From NCBI GenBank assembly GCA_013397455.1, contig VYZB01000118.1, positions 733,260-797,259 of the forward strand: 64,000 bases of DNA. Direction: 5' to 3'. This DNA is from Crotophaga sulcirostris. Taxonomy: Eukaryota; Chordata; Aves; Cuculiformes; Crotophagidae. The notes under the pieces are model-generated. The model saw only the letters and a list, made by a program, of their open reading frames with translations. It did not search any database and was not told where the DNA came from. Numbering within the stretch: the stretch's first letter is position 1; each line of letters opens with the position of its first letter. Positions 48,801-58,336 of the stretch are shown here, piece by piece. The position numbers and the translations under genes were made by a program.

Positions 48801-51112
48801 AAGGCAGATAGTTTCAAGAGGAGACGCTGTCCATCCCAAAGACTAGCTAGGACACTTAATTATCTGGGAAATATATTCATTTCTGAATTAACAAACCTGC
48901 AGCAGACCATTTCAGTGGCTGATGCACAGACAAAGTATGTATTATTAAAGAGCCTTGAAGAAAGAGACAATTGCAAAGAATTACCTTACCATTTTCTTGG
49001 TGGATAAGGAAAAACACAGGGCATTACCTGAGGCATGTTAAAAATTAGGCTAAAATTCAAAGGTTATTTACATAAAAAGTTAACAACTAAAATTCATAGC
49101 ATATTTACAACTAACAACAAGATACTTTACATCAAAAATGTTGGATGATAGGACTGGCAACATGAGATATTCATGAAGTCAATATCTTTTTTTATGATAT
49201 GATTTTGCTGGAAAAGTTGGCCTGCAAACACCAACTCTGCCACAGAAAATGCAAAAACTGAAGTACTGAGATACACAGCACCATTGGGAATCTCACTAAT
49301 CTTAGAATAAACAAGAATGTAAAATACTATGCTATGTATTTCATTAAAAATCACATTTGTATTACATCTGCTTGACCCTTGCAATATGAATCTTATCTAT
49401 GCAAATGAAAATGGTTTCCCTTGTGTTCATTATATCATGGTGTAGTATTCTTTCTCGGTACTTTTTATGTGTTAAATATTAAAACTCACATACTGAGGGC
49501 CTGAAAATTAAATCAGATAAGATTTTTAATGTTTTTCTGTTTCTCGCATACACACTATTAGAGAAATGTATTAAATGTCCTTGAGTTAACTTACCTTTTT
49601 ATATAGTTAATCTTTATTTTTTGTAGCCTTAGCAAACTTCTGATTGGTACAGTAACAGACAGCAGGAAAAACACTTTCTTATAATCTTTTTTTCAACTAA
49701 AAACCCCATCAAGACTATTTCACTATGTAGCAGTTGGCATAAACTGTGAACAGGTATCCTACTTTTATTGTAATTATATTCCTGCAAAAAGAACTTTATT
49801 GAAACTATATCCATTTTTTAATTTCTTTTCTCCGTGGTCTTTGAAGCTTATATCCTTACTATTCAGATTGCCTAACCACTACCTGAATATCTGATCAAAA
49901 TCTGTGTACACCTTCAAAGTAGAATTTAACCTTGCTGTAATTTGAATGTGATAAACAGGGAATATAAATATTTTTTTTGTCAATCAGATCATTCAATACA
50001 TATTCAGAAGTTCAGCTGAACTGAGAGTCTTATTTTAAGATTAAATATAAATATTTTACAAATTTGCAATTTTTTTATTTATCACTGGGAATGGCTCGCT
50101 AAACATAATGAAATTATAATTTATTAAATGAGACTTAAGGAGACTAGATGCTGAACAAGATAATTATAGGTAAATAAGAAATTCTAATTAGAAATTTTAT
50201 TCATTCTCTGTATAAACAGTTAGACAGCTAAGGCAAAGCTTGATCAGTGCGATGTAGGTGTAGGTTAGGGGTGATAAGTGGCCTGCAGTACAGATTCCAC
50301 CTTTCGCCAGAGCTAGATTGCTAAATTTGCTGTCATTTTTTCCCGTATTTCCATTAATCTGTCCTTTGAAAATCATTTGACCAATCACTTTTTCCCATTT
50401 ACAGGGTTTATACTCTGTATATACAGGTTATATTTAGAAGCCTCTCTACAGTGCCTAAACTAGCATTTCATGGGTGAATGATACAACTCAAAAGGCTTCA
50501 GCGACCAACCTAGATATAGTATGAATTACATTAGGTATGCATCTCATCACACTGGTGCCAGAATAAGTACAGAGTGACTTCCTACTGACAAAAGATAAAG
50601 ACTTTCAATTGCATTACATCCTATCATGTGAAAAATAGTCAAGAATGCCAGGCATTCCCTGAAATTCCGAGTTTCTTCTGGTTTTCTTTTTTAGCCATTT
50701 CTCTTGAAGTAAAAAGACAAGGAAAAGCACAAACAGTCTTTTCTTTTTTTTTTTTTTTAAGATCCGTTAAAGCTCTTTATATTCTGGAGATATATCACAT
50801 GAAAATCCGCACAATTACATTTGATCACAGGACCAACATTACCCCTTGAAATCTCATAGAAATGTGTGTATATGGATAAGATTTTTAAACACTTGACTCT
50901 GTGTATCAGAATATAACTTCTGCTCTGATAGTTACAATGCCAGCTCAATGGTTGTAATTTTTGTCTCTGTTTAGCGGTTTATTTAAATTCTTATTTCCAT
51001 TACTGTATTCAGGTTTTATATGCTTAAGAATGTCTTTCTAAATTAAATTTCTTCATAGTTGAAGCTTGAAGACTAAAAATACATCTTCCCTTATAATATT
51101 TTCACCATGCAC
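45801..51112. other. Mostly unique AT-rich noncoding DNA
   Basis: No gene is recognisable. The standout element is the inverted repeat at 46256-46352. A 142-codon open frame at 46612-47040 (plus) shows no recognisable domain, splice context or promoter, and I treat it as chance. The rest is AT-rich with scattered T-runs. Confidence 0.6.
46256..46352. repeat. Long imperfect hairpin of AAACCC-like and TTTG-like tracts
   Basis: The left arm (46256-46292) is an A/C tract made of CCCAAA and CCAAAA units. After a 16-base loop, the right arm (46309-46352) is a G/T tract with CTGTTTGTTGTTTGTGGG and then TTTG units. The arms are complementary: CAAACCCAAACAG pairs with CTGTTTGTTGTTTG, and CAAAAAAAACCC pairs with GGGTTTTTTTTG. 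It has no clear open frame and no known repeat-family match. Confidence 0.7.
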
Positions 51113-51146
51113 GACTTTCTTGTTAAAGAAAGTCTCTGTAGAGACT
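51113..51146. repeat. Two overlapping perfect hairpins
   Basis: GACTTTCTT, GTTA, AAGAAAGTC (51113-51134) is immediately followed by and shares bases with AGTCTC, TGTA, GAGACT (51131-51146). The two cannot fold fully at the same time. They lie just left of the LTR-like block. Confidence 0.65.
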
Positions 51147-51148
51147 GG

Positions 51149-51246
51149 CTCTACTTCTGTTGTTGTCTTAAACATCGACTGATTCTACTTGTATTGTCTT
51201 AAACATCATCTGACTCTCCTTGTATTGTTGCCTTTAACATCTTGAG
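51149..51246 (+). repeat. Three tandem ~33-bp repeats in putative U3
   Basis: Copy 1 is 51149-51182, copy 2 is 51183-51214 and copy 3 is 51215-51246. Shared features are CTACTTGTATTG or CTCCTTGTATTG followed by TCTTAAACATC. Direct repeats in this place of an LTR commonly hold enhancer sites. Confidence 0.75.
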
Positions 51247-51531
51247 TGCTGTGGCTCCTGATGGGCTGACTGTGCTGCTGCAGAGGAGGGGGAGGTGGTG
51301 CAGCAACAGGTGCTGCCCGTCCCCCCTCACACACACACCTGACCGCGCATATGGATCCAAAGGGTTCAGGCAGAGGTTATTCTGGCAAAAGTCTGTTGAA
51401 CTGCCAGTGACCCTGGAGCTCCCAGCCCCAATTCCAGAACCTTCCCAAAGAAACTTCTGCGCATGTGCCAATTTGAGAACTTTTGCAGCAAGACCAGCCC
51501 TCATGCTAATGGAGGGGGCATGGATTTGTCC

Positions 51532-51539
51532 TATAAATA
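51532..51539 (+). promoter_or_regulatory. TATA box of the LTR-like block
   Basis: TATAAATA, preceded by TGGATTTGTCC and followed within 30 bp by a GC-rich stretch with AGACGCGCATGCC. If functional, initiation would fall near 51560-51570. This is sequence inference only. Confidence 0.5.
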
Positions 51540-51796
51540 GAAGCCTGTCAAGAAGACAGACGCGCATGCCCACCACCCCATGGAACCCCCCTGAAGATGT
51601 GCTGCAGAAGAACTGCAGGACCAGGTGCTCATGAAGACCACATTTTCCAGAGGCCTATGGAGTGGTGACTATTTTCCTCTTCCCCTGTCCACTCTTATTC
51701 CTCTCTCTCTCTTTTTCCTTTCTTCTTTTCTTTTTTCCATAACACTACTGTGCATCAGATCTGATCAGAGTTGTGTTGTTTATCCAGCTGTCTTGA

Positions 51797-52080
51797 GGGT
51801 ATCAGATTGTGATCTGAACAGATTGGGATCTAGTTCTGCAACTTTTGGGAAGCTGCAACTCTGAGTGCACCTGAGTATTCAATTTGTTATTTTGGCCATG
51901 CCCAAAATATTGATTTGCTGTTTTGGCCATGTCCAAAATGAATATATTGTTGGGCAGGGCTTCCAGATCCTAGTCCAGCAACCAGCTGTTTCTTTAATGT
52001 TTAATGTGCTGGATTTTGATCAGTGCAGCCAGTTTGCACAATATCAAATCCCATGTATTCATTTATTAGCATCTTCCTGA
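51797..52080 (+). other. Possible leader remnant after the LTR-like block
   Basis: It starts with the primer-binding-site-like GGGTATCAGATTG. It then holds two copies of a roughly 31-bp unit (51884-51913 and 51915-51944), each centred on TTTTGGCCATG with CCAAAAT, so each copy is itself nearly palindromic. No gag-like reading frame is recognisable. The right limit is arbitrary. Confidence 0.35.
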
Positions 52081-52851
52081 CGCTGGCCTTTTCTCTCCCC
52101 CTGTCCTCAAATAGGAACAGTATGAGCACCTACCTTCTTACAACTAGATTGTCTACAGCCTAGGTTGTATTTATTATGCATGCTGTATACCTTGCTAGCT
52201 CTGAAATGAGAATCCTAATTTCAACATGAACATCCAGAGGCTTGAAAGAAAGCATGAAAACTGAACACTGGTAAAGGGAATTTCTATGATAAAAATATCC
52301 GTTTACTCCCTTAAGCAAACTGATATTTTTTACTCCATTGGAATCTCACTTTCATATTTGTCTATATATATTTGAGATTTTTAATAACTGCTAAAATTGC
52401 CAAGGACATAAAACTTAAAAATGTGAAAACAAATTTGAGAAGAAAAGGGTTTGTTTTGTAATTAGTAAAACTTAAATATTTCAAAAAATAATTTGTGAAA
52501 TGTACAAATGCATATTCTTGCCGCAGAGGAGGCTATGTAGGTCAATGCGAAACTATGTGCCTAATTTTTAAGCCAAAAACATGCAAAGATTCTAAAGTAT
52601 TGAAAATTTAGTTCAGGCAATCTTTTAAGGCTGAGGACTGTTCTGAGGGTCTGCAAGCTAGTGCAGATGTAAAATAAAATTAAAAAAGAAAAAACAAAAA
52701 CAGTGCCAATCAGCTTTTACTTGCTTCCACTGAGAACTGTACTAGATAGAAGCTGAAAATTTTAATTTTCCTGTAGTGATTAATTTTAAAAAGTGCTAAT
52801 AGATTTTACCCTGTTGCATCTCCAAGCATATGAACCAGTACATATTGAAAT
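52081..52851. other. Unique AT-rich noncoding DNA
   Basis: I see nothing recognisable here beyond A/T runs. Confidence 0.6.
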
Positions 52852-53360
52852 AATCATGGAATCATTAAGGTTGGAAAAGACCTATATGATCATCAATTTG
52901 AACCACCAACCCAACACCACTATGCCTACTTAACTGTGTCCTGAAGTGCCACGTCTACACATTTTTTTATGACCTCCAAGGGTGGTGACTCCACTGCTTC
53001 CTTGGGCAGCCTGTTCCAATGTTTTACTCTTTTAGTAAAGAAATTTTTCCAATCTAAACCTCTCCTGGTGCAACTTGAGTCCATTTCATGTCATCCTTTT
53101 GCAGGTTACTTGTAAGAAGAGACCAAAACTCACCTCTCTACAGCCTCCTTTCAGGTAACTGCAGAGGGCAATAATGTCTCCCTTCAGCATCTTTTTTTCC
53201 AGATTAAACAACCCAAATTGCCTCAACCACTTCTTGTAAGACTTGTGCTGCAGACCCTTCACCAGCTTCGTTACCCTTCTCTGGATATGCCCCAGGAACT
53301 CAATGTTCTTCTGGTGCTGAGGGGCCCCAAACTGAACACAGTATTCAAGGTGTCAACTTC
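52852..53360 (-). mobile_element. CR1 LINE, 5'-truncated 3' part
   Basis: In reverse complement on the plus strand it shows the CR1 tail (ATCATGGAATCATTAAGG), TTGGAAAAGACC, CAGCCTGTTCCAATG, TTTTTCCAATCTAAACCTCT and the ORF2 end (CAGACCCTTCACCAGCTTCG, then CTTCTCTGGA). It fades out after CTGAACACAGTATTCAAGG. It is diverged, with several small indels, and has no usable reading frame. Minus orientation and loss of the 5' part are standard for CR1. Confidence 0.95.
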
Positions 53361-54310
53361 CATCTCAGGCAAGACCTGACCTTTTGCCATCTCAGCATAG
53401 GTTTTATTCCTTACTCAGATTGTTTAATAAAGAGTAATAAACTTACATTCAGTGTTATTGGACAACAGAACCACATCCTAAGGTTCAATGTAACAAAAGG
53501 TCTATTGATAAAGGGAAGAATATACAAGATACAGCTCTGGATGAGAAAAAAAAATGGAAATAAACAATCCAACTAAGCAAAGAGCAAATTTGAAAGGTAT
53601 TAAATTATGTAAAGTAGCTGGTTGATCCTGAACTTCCCCCAAAAAAGAAGACTACAATAAGGCATGAGTATCATCCTCAAATTTAGACTGCTAAAAGCAC
53701 AAAGTCATTGAGCTTTAAAAAGCACTGAATTATTTGAGCTTCTACAGAAGCCAAGACTTTACCCTTCCAAAGAGATTATTGGCACAAACAGCACAAAAGA
53801 ATGAAGGAGACCTGAGGGGAGAAGAAATTAAGGAATGAATAGGGAAAACATCTGGAGGGAAAAAACATCCATGGAAAACATCTTACACCTATTGGGATAT
53901 TGTATGAAGCAGAGTTCAAGGGAGCATGTGCAGGTAAGAATGTGTAGCTGACAGCAAGGGAGAGATTTATACATAAAAATATGTGATAGATATTACAGTG
54001 GCAAAATCAAATACTTCCAAGTACAAAATTAAAGCACTCAACAGTCTTTGCAGCCCTAGTTCTTTTCCCTTGAGGATATGCATTATGACACAGGCTTTTA
54101 ATACATAATTGCACGCTGTGTTTTTTCTGCATAGGACCCCTACCCCATTGAGTGAATAGAATGGATGGTGATCAATTAAAAAAGAACAGCTATTCAATGT
54201 TTTGTTTTGCCCTCATTGTTCATTTTGTGGACTTAAGCCTTATCTACTGCACACTATTCAGAGGCTTCAATGAAGACAGAATTATTAATTTCCTCATGGG
54301 CTTTTCTCCG
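53361..54310. other. Unique AT-rich noncoding DNA
   Basis: I see nothing recognisable here on either strand. Confidence 0.6.
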
Positions 54311-54500
54311 GCACTCAGCACTGTGATGCTCCACAAGCATTAATTTATCTTCACAAAGTGCAATGTGATGTGAGAGGTTACTGTTATCCTCACATTGCAG
54401 ATAGCAAGCTGAACCAGAGACACAGTGGGCACAAAAGCACCTGCTTGCTTACAGTATGTGATGTAGGACTAGGCAACTGATTTCTCAAATTACATAAAGT
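54311..54500 (-). mobile_element. MIR-type (CORE) SINE relic
   Basis: Read on the minus strand, the block gives CTGTGTCTCTGGTTCAGC, then ATCTGCAATGTGAGGATAAC, then AGTAACCTCTCACATC, then GTGAAGATAAATTAATGC. It ends TTGTGGAGCATCACAGTGCT. The order and spacing follow the 3' half of the ancient amniote MIR family: TGTGCCTCAGTTTCC, ATCTGTAAAATGGGGATAAT, AGTACCTACCTCACAGG, TGAGGATAAATTCATTAATG, then a GTG..GCGCT-like end. The tRNA-derived head is not recognisable. Divergence is high, as expected for an element that stopped moving before the bird radiation. Confidence 0.68.
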
Positions 54501-56239
54501 AGCACTTAGCATGTTCAAGCCAGTATACTCACAGACTTCAGTTGTATCTGAGAATAACCAGAGCAAGTCAGACCAACAGAAATCAGAAAAGGGAGAGGAG
54601 TGATTAGCTACTTTTACCATAACACCAAACTGGACTTGTGCTGCAACACAAAATCAAAATTTCTGTTTCATTCACGTACCAACGTTGGCAGTAAAAAGGT
54701 AGGCCATGTGAAAAGCATCTCAGATTCACATCCCCTGCAAGTCCAGATAATGCTCTGAATAAAGCATGGGCTCCCAGGGAAGATGCACCAAGTGGTCATT
54801 GAATCAAAGTGACCATGTATATGCAAGAAAATCTGGAACAGAGGAAGGTAATCTGTCATTCTGTGACTTTATTATGCTTGGATTTGCAACTGCAGCGATG
54901 ATTTGTAAAGTAGGGTGTGTGGCTGTTTCTATGTTATTTTCTGTAGTTTTAAAATTAAAAGGGAAACAAACAGAACTTATTTTATGTAATGTTATTGCAT
55001 TGTCCTTTGGAAGATCTTCAAAGCTGGCATAGTCTTTAGCCACTTCTGCTCATGGTATACATGCTAGCAACGGTAGGATACTGAAGAAGCCAGTGTCAGA
55101 TGAATAAATCAGACTTACACTGCTCGTCTCAGACCTAATATCTGCCCATCTTGCTGTCTTGGCCATCCCATTAACAATGAAGTGGCCACATGCTCTTATA
55201 ACTTTATTGAATTGTCTTTGCATTGAATCAATTACTTCTTTGTGTTGTGCCTAACAGGAGAGTCCTGAAGACTACACAAGAGGCAGACTTCAGCTCTGTG
55301 CTCAGGCTTCCTTAGAGAAACTGTCAGCCTCCACTAAAAGTCTTGCTTCACCCCTTCAGCTTTAAATGTTCAGAGGGGCTCAGCTAAACTCATTAAGAAC
55401 AGAATCTTCTTAGACATAGCAGCTTAAATTTTGATATTTATTTGAGGACTGTACCAGTTTGTAAACCGGAGTCTTGGCTTATAAAAATTAATGGTCTTAT
55501 CAAATTTCATGTAAAATGGGACCAATCAAGAGGGAAAATTTAATTTAAATTAACAAAATCTCATGAAAAATTAAAGCTGAAAAAATCTTTTTTATGAGAA
55601 AATCGTATATCCTTAACATGAGATAGTGCTCTCGATGCTGATTTTAATACACTGTCAAGAATAAAAAGAGGAGAGAGAAGCATTACAGGCATTAATGAAA
55701 TATAAGATAAGATAATATAAATATAAATAATATAGGCACTGCCAGTGCTGATGAACATCCTAGAACAGGAGTCTTGTTTTTATGAAAAAATTTCTTGTGT
55801 GGTCAAAAGTAACAGAGTAACTAATTCACTTAAAAATCTCTTCATTCTAAATGTAGAGACCATTAATCTTCAAACCTTCCAGAGAAAAATCCTCACTCAA
55901 AATCCAGTCTTTAAAATAACTGCTTGTCATCGAAAGAAGATGAGCCCCCAGAAACACTGTGTAAGTGATCCACTTCTTCAGAGAAAACACTTAACAGAAT
56001 GCCCAGGCCATCTGTCCACGGGCTCAGCAACTGAAGATTGAAGGCCATATTTCCAGCAGCTGCTCCAGAAGTGCTCTGATGACTACTTATTCTCTGCTGA
56101 TGAAAACCTAAGACATTCTCACAGCTCTCCTGTTCTTCCAGCTCTTTGCTGAGCCCTCCATATTCTGTGATACTTGAAGAAACAAAGAGTAGCTTAGAGT
56201 TGCTGAGAAGACGAATGAATATACACTCCTATGAGTATG
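54501..56239. other. Unique AT-rich noncoding DNA
   Basis: I see no recognisable gene or repeat. An AT-alternating patch near 55695-55735 (ATAAGATAAGATAATATAAA) is simple sequence. Confidence 0.6.
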
Positions 56240-56592
56240 GACTCCACTTTGTCCTTCTGCTGAGATCCCCAAAGCTGGATGCAGTTCTCCAGGTAAGGTC
56301 TCACCAGAGCTGAGCAGAGTGGCAGAAATCACCTCCCTCAACCTGCTGGCCATGCTTCTTTCAATGTAGTTCAGGATATGGTTGGTCTTCCGGGCTGTGA
56401 GTGCACATTATTGGCTTATGTCCAGCTTTTCATACATCGTTACCTTCAAGTACTTCTCTTAGGGCTGCTCTCAATCACATCATCCCCCAGCCTAAATTGA
56501 AACTGAGGATTAGCCCGTCCCAGGTATAGGACCTTGCACTTGGCCTTGTTGAACCTCATGAGGTTCAAAAGGGCCCACTTAATCAAAGTCAA
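56240..56592 (-). mobile_element. CR1 LINE internal piece lacking its 3' end
   Basis: The plus strand reads GTCCTTCTGCTGAGATCCCC, AGCTGGATGCAGTTCTCCAG, then GTCTCACCAGAGCTGAGCAG, AATCACCTCCCTCAACCTGC and CTTGCACTTGGCCTTGTTGA. This is reverse-complement CR1 ORF2 downstream of the active site. The usual 3' UTR and tail microsatellite, which should lie to the left, are absent: left of about 56240 the sequence is unrelated. Frameshifts and stops interrupt the frame on the minus strand. Confidence 0.93.
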
Positions 56593-58261
56593 ATTGGATT
56601 AGCACACATCTATTTCTTGTATGAAAGTCATTATAAATGCTTTTTTATTTGCTGAAGTAAAAAAATCTAAAAAAAATTATTGTCCATTTTCCTTTATCTA
56701 GAAAAGCAGCTCTCTGATGAGCTGGATGTTTTTAGCTTGATCTGTAAACTTTATGTAAACCATATTGCATTTTATTCCATTTTTCCCTTCCCCATCCATT
56801 CTAACACAAAATGTTGAAAAAAGATTGACATTTGAGACAAAGTAAAGAATATTAAATTCCAAATTGTTTCAATCTTTCTTTAAAAAATAAATACTGAATT
56901 CACTGTTTCCCAATTTGTATAAGTGGACTTTTGAAAATGTCCTTCGTAAAAGTAATATAGTTTAATCTGTTAGTTTTTTCAGAAATGTACAGTAGACTCT
57001 TACTTACATAACTGAAGCAAGCTACTTTGAATTTTGTTTTGATATTGAAAGGAGTAATTTCCATGCAGTTGTTCCTCTTTGCTATTAAAAACAAGGTATG
57101 GTTCTGATCAGCTTCACCTTTTTATGAATATTGAGACAAATACCTACCTAGTTGAGAATCACACTTAGATTCCCTTTAATCTCAATAGCATCATTATTAT
57201 GGCATTTATGTCTTTCTTTGGACTACTTTTATTTATAAGACTGCACCATCTTTGAATGTTTCTTTACTCTATTGCAATGCTTAGTTCTCTTTCACTTTGA
57301 CAATTCTGCAAGTTTTGACCTTCAAGATGTAATTTTCTTGCTGATTATTACTTTTTCATAGAATCTTGACTCACTCTTAATAGTCTCTTCAAGAAGTTTA
57401 TTATACAGAAAGACTTCTATAAAGGCTTTTTTTTTTCCTTTTATTAAGATAGAATTCTAGACAGCTTTTTATACTGTTGATCTGAGGAAACTTCAGCAGT
57501 CCTTTACATTCAGTCACTCTCATTTCAATTGGCTTAATGAAAGAAAAAGCAGGATATGGGTTTTTTTCCAAAATATGCCTTGCTGGGTGAAAATCAGCTC
57601 AGCTATCGGTCATTTTCTGCTCATCCCTCATTTTCCTTTAATTTCTCTTTGCACAGTTGTTTCATTCTGTTTGCCAAATCTGGAGGTCTGAAGTTGCTGT
57701 GTCTTCTTGGTTTAGTGACTATTTGGTGATGGATTTGTTTGCGTTATAGACATGTCTTCAGAACTTCCACTGAAAAGCATAGGTAGCTGCCTGTTCAGTA
57801 AGTTAAGGTTTACATGCTTTTCTTATGTATTGCATTGCTACTCTAGACTCTTTGTAGTTATGCTTAAAAAGTGCTGCAGTACCTAGCAGTATGACACCTA
57901 AGCCCCTTTGCGTACTCAGTTCTTATCCATTAAATTACATATTTCTTGAACATGTGAAATGTACCCACTGAAATTAGGCTGATCTTTTGATCACTTTCCT
58001 ACAACTACAGAACAATTGTAGACTTACAGGGTAAAATCATCAGCTGATTTATGTGGAGTTATGTCTGTCTGTAGCTGAAAATCAGCCTAGAACTACTAAG
58101 TAAAATTATTAAAAGAATTCCAATGAACAGTTTCTTCTCAAAGAAGCTTTATATGAAGTTTGTCTCTTAGAAATATGTTAAGAATAAAATCATAAAATGT
58201 GAATAGAATAGATTTGTCAAAACCTCACAACAATCAGCTTTGTGGGGTATCTGTCACTCAG
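56593..58261. other. Unique AT-rich noncoding DNA
   Basis: I see nothing recognisable here. It is T-rich with short homopolymer runs. Confidence 0.6.
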
Positions 58262-58336
58262 AACTACATTCCTCAAAGGTTTGGACTCGATGATGTCTAA
58301 GGTCCTTTCCAACCTTATAATACTGTGATACTCTGT
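58262..58336 (+). mobile_element. CR1 LINE 3' tip, very short
   Basis: GGTTTGGACTCGATGATGTC, AAGGTCCTTTCCAACCTTAT and a tail of AATACTGTGATACTCTG form the last 70 bp or so of a plus-strand CR1. Upstream the match stops. The tail resembles that of the copy ending at 31755. Confidence 0.88.

Larger units (their letters stand above)
51149..51796 (+). mobile_element. LTR-like promoter block, probable endogenous retrovirus LTR
   Basis: This block has LTR architecture on the plus strand. It opens with three tandem units of about 33 bp (51149-51246, core TTGTATTGTCTTAAACATC), where a U3 region often carries repeats. A GC-richer, CpG-containing stretch follows, with CTGCGCATGTGCC near 51460, a TATA box TATAAATA at 51532-51539, and then a pyrimidine-rich region (51673-51740). 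At 51797 the sequence GGGTATCAGATTG resembles a leucine-tRNA primer-binding site (TGGTATCAGA), which would mark the LTR end. I see no AATAAA signal and no clean TG...CA ends, and the left boundary is uncertain. The two GC-driven open frames of 125-130 codons on opposite strands are by-products of base composition. The class is unassigned. Confidence 0.55.

Noticed and set aside
51199..51634. Overlapping 125- and 130-codon open frames on opposite strands
   Set aside because: They coincide with the GC-rich part of the LTR-like block, where stop codons are rare on both strands. There is no retroviral protein motif in either.
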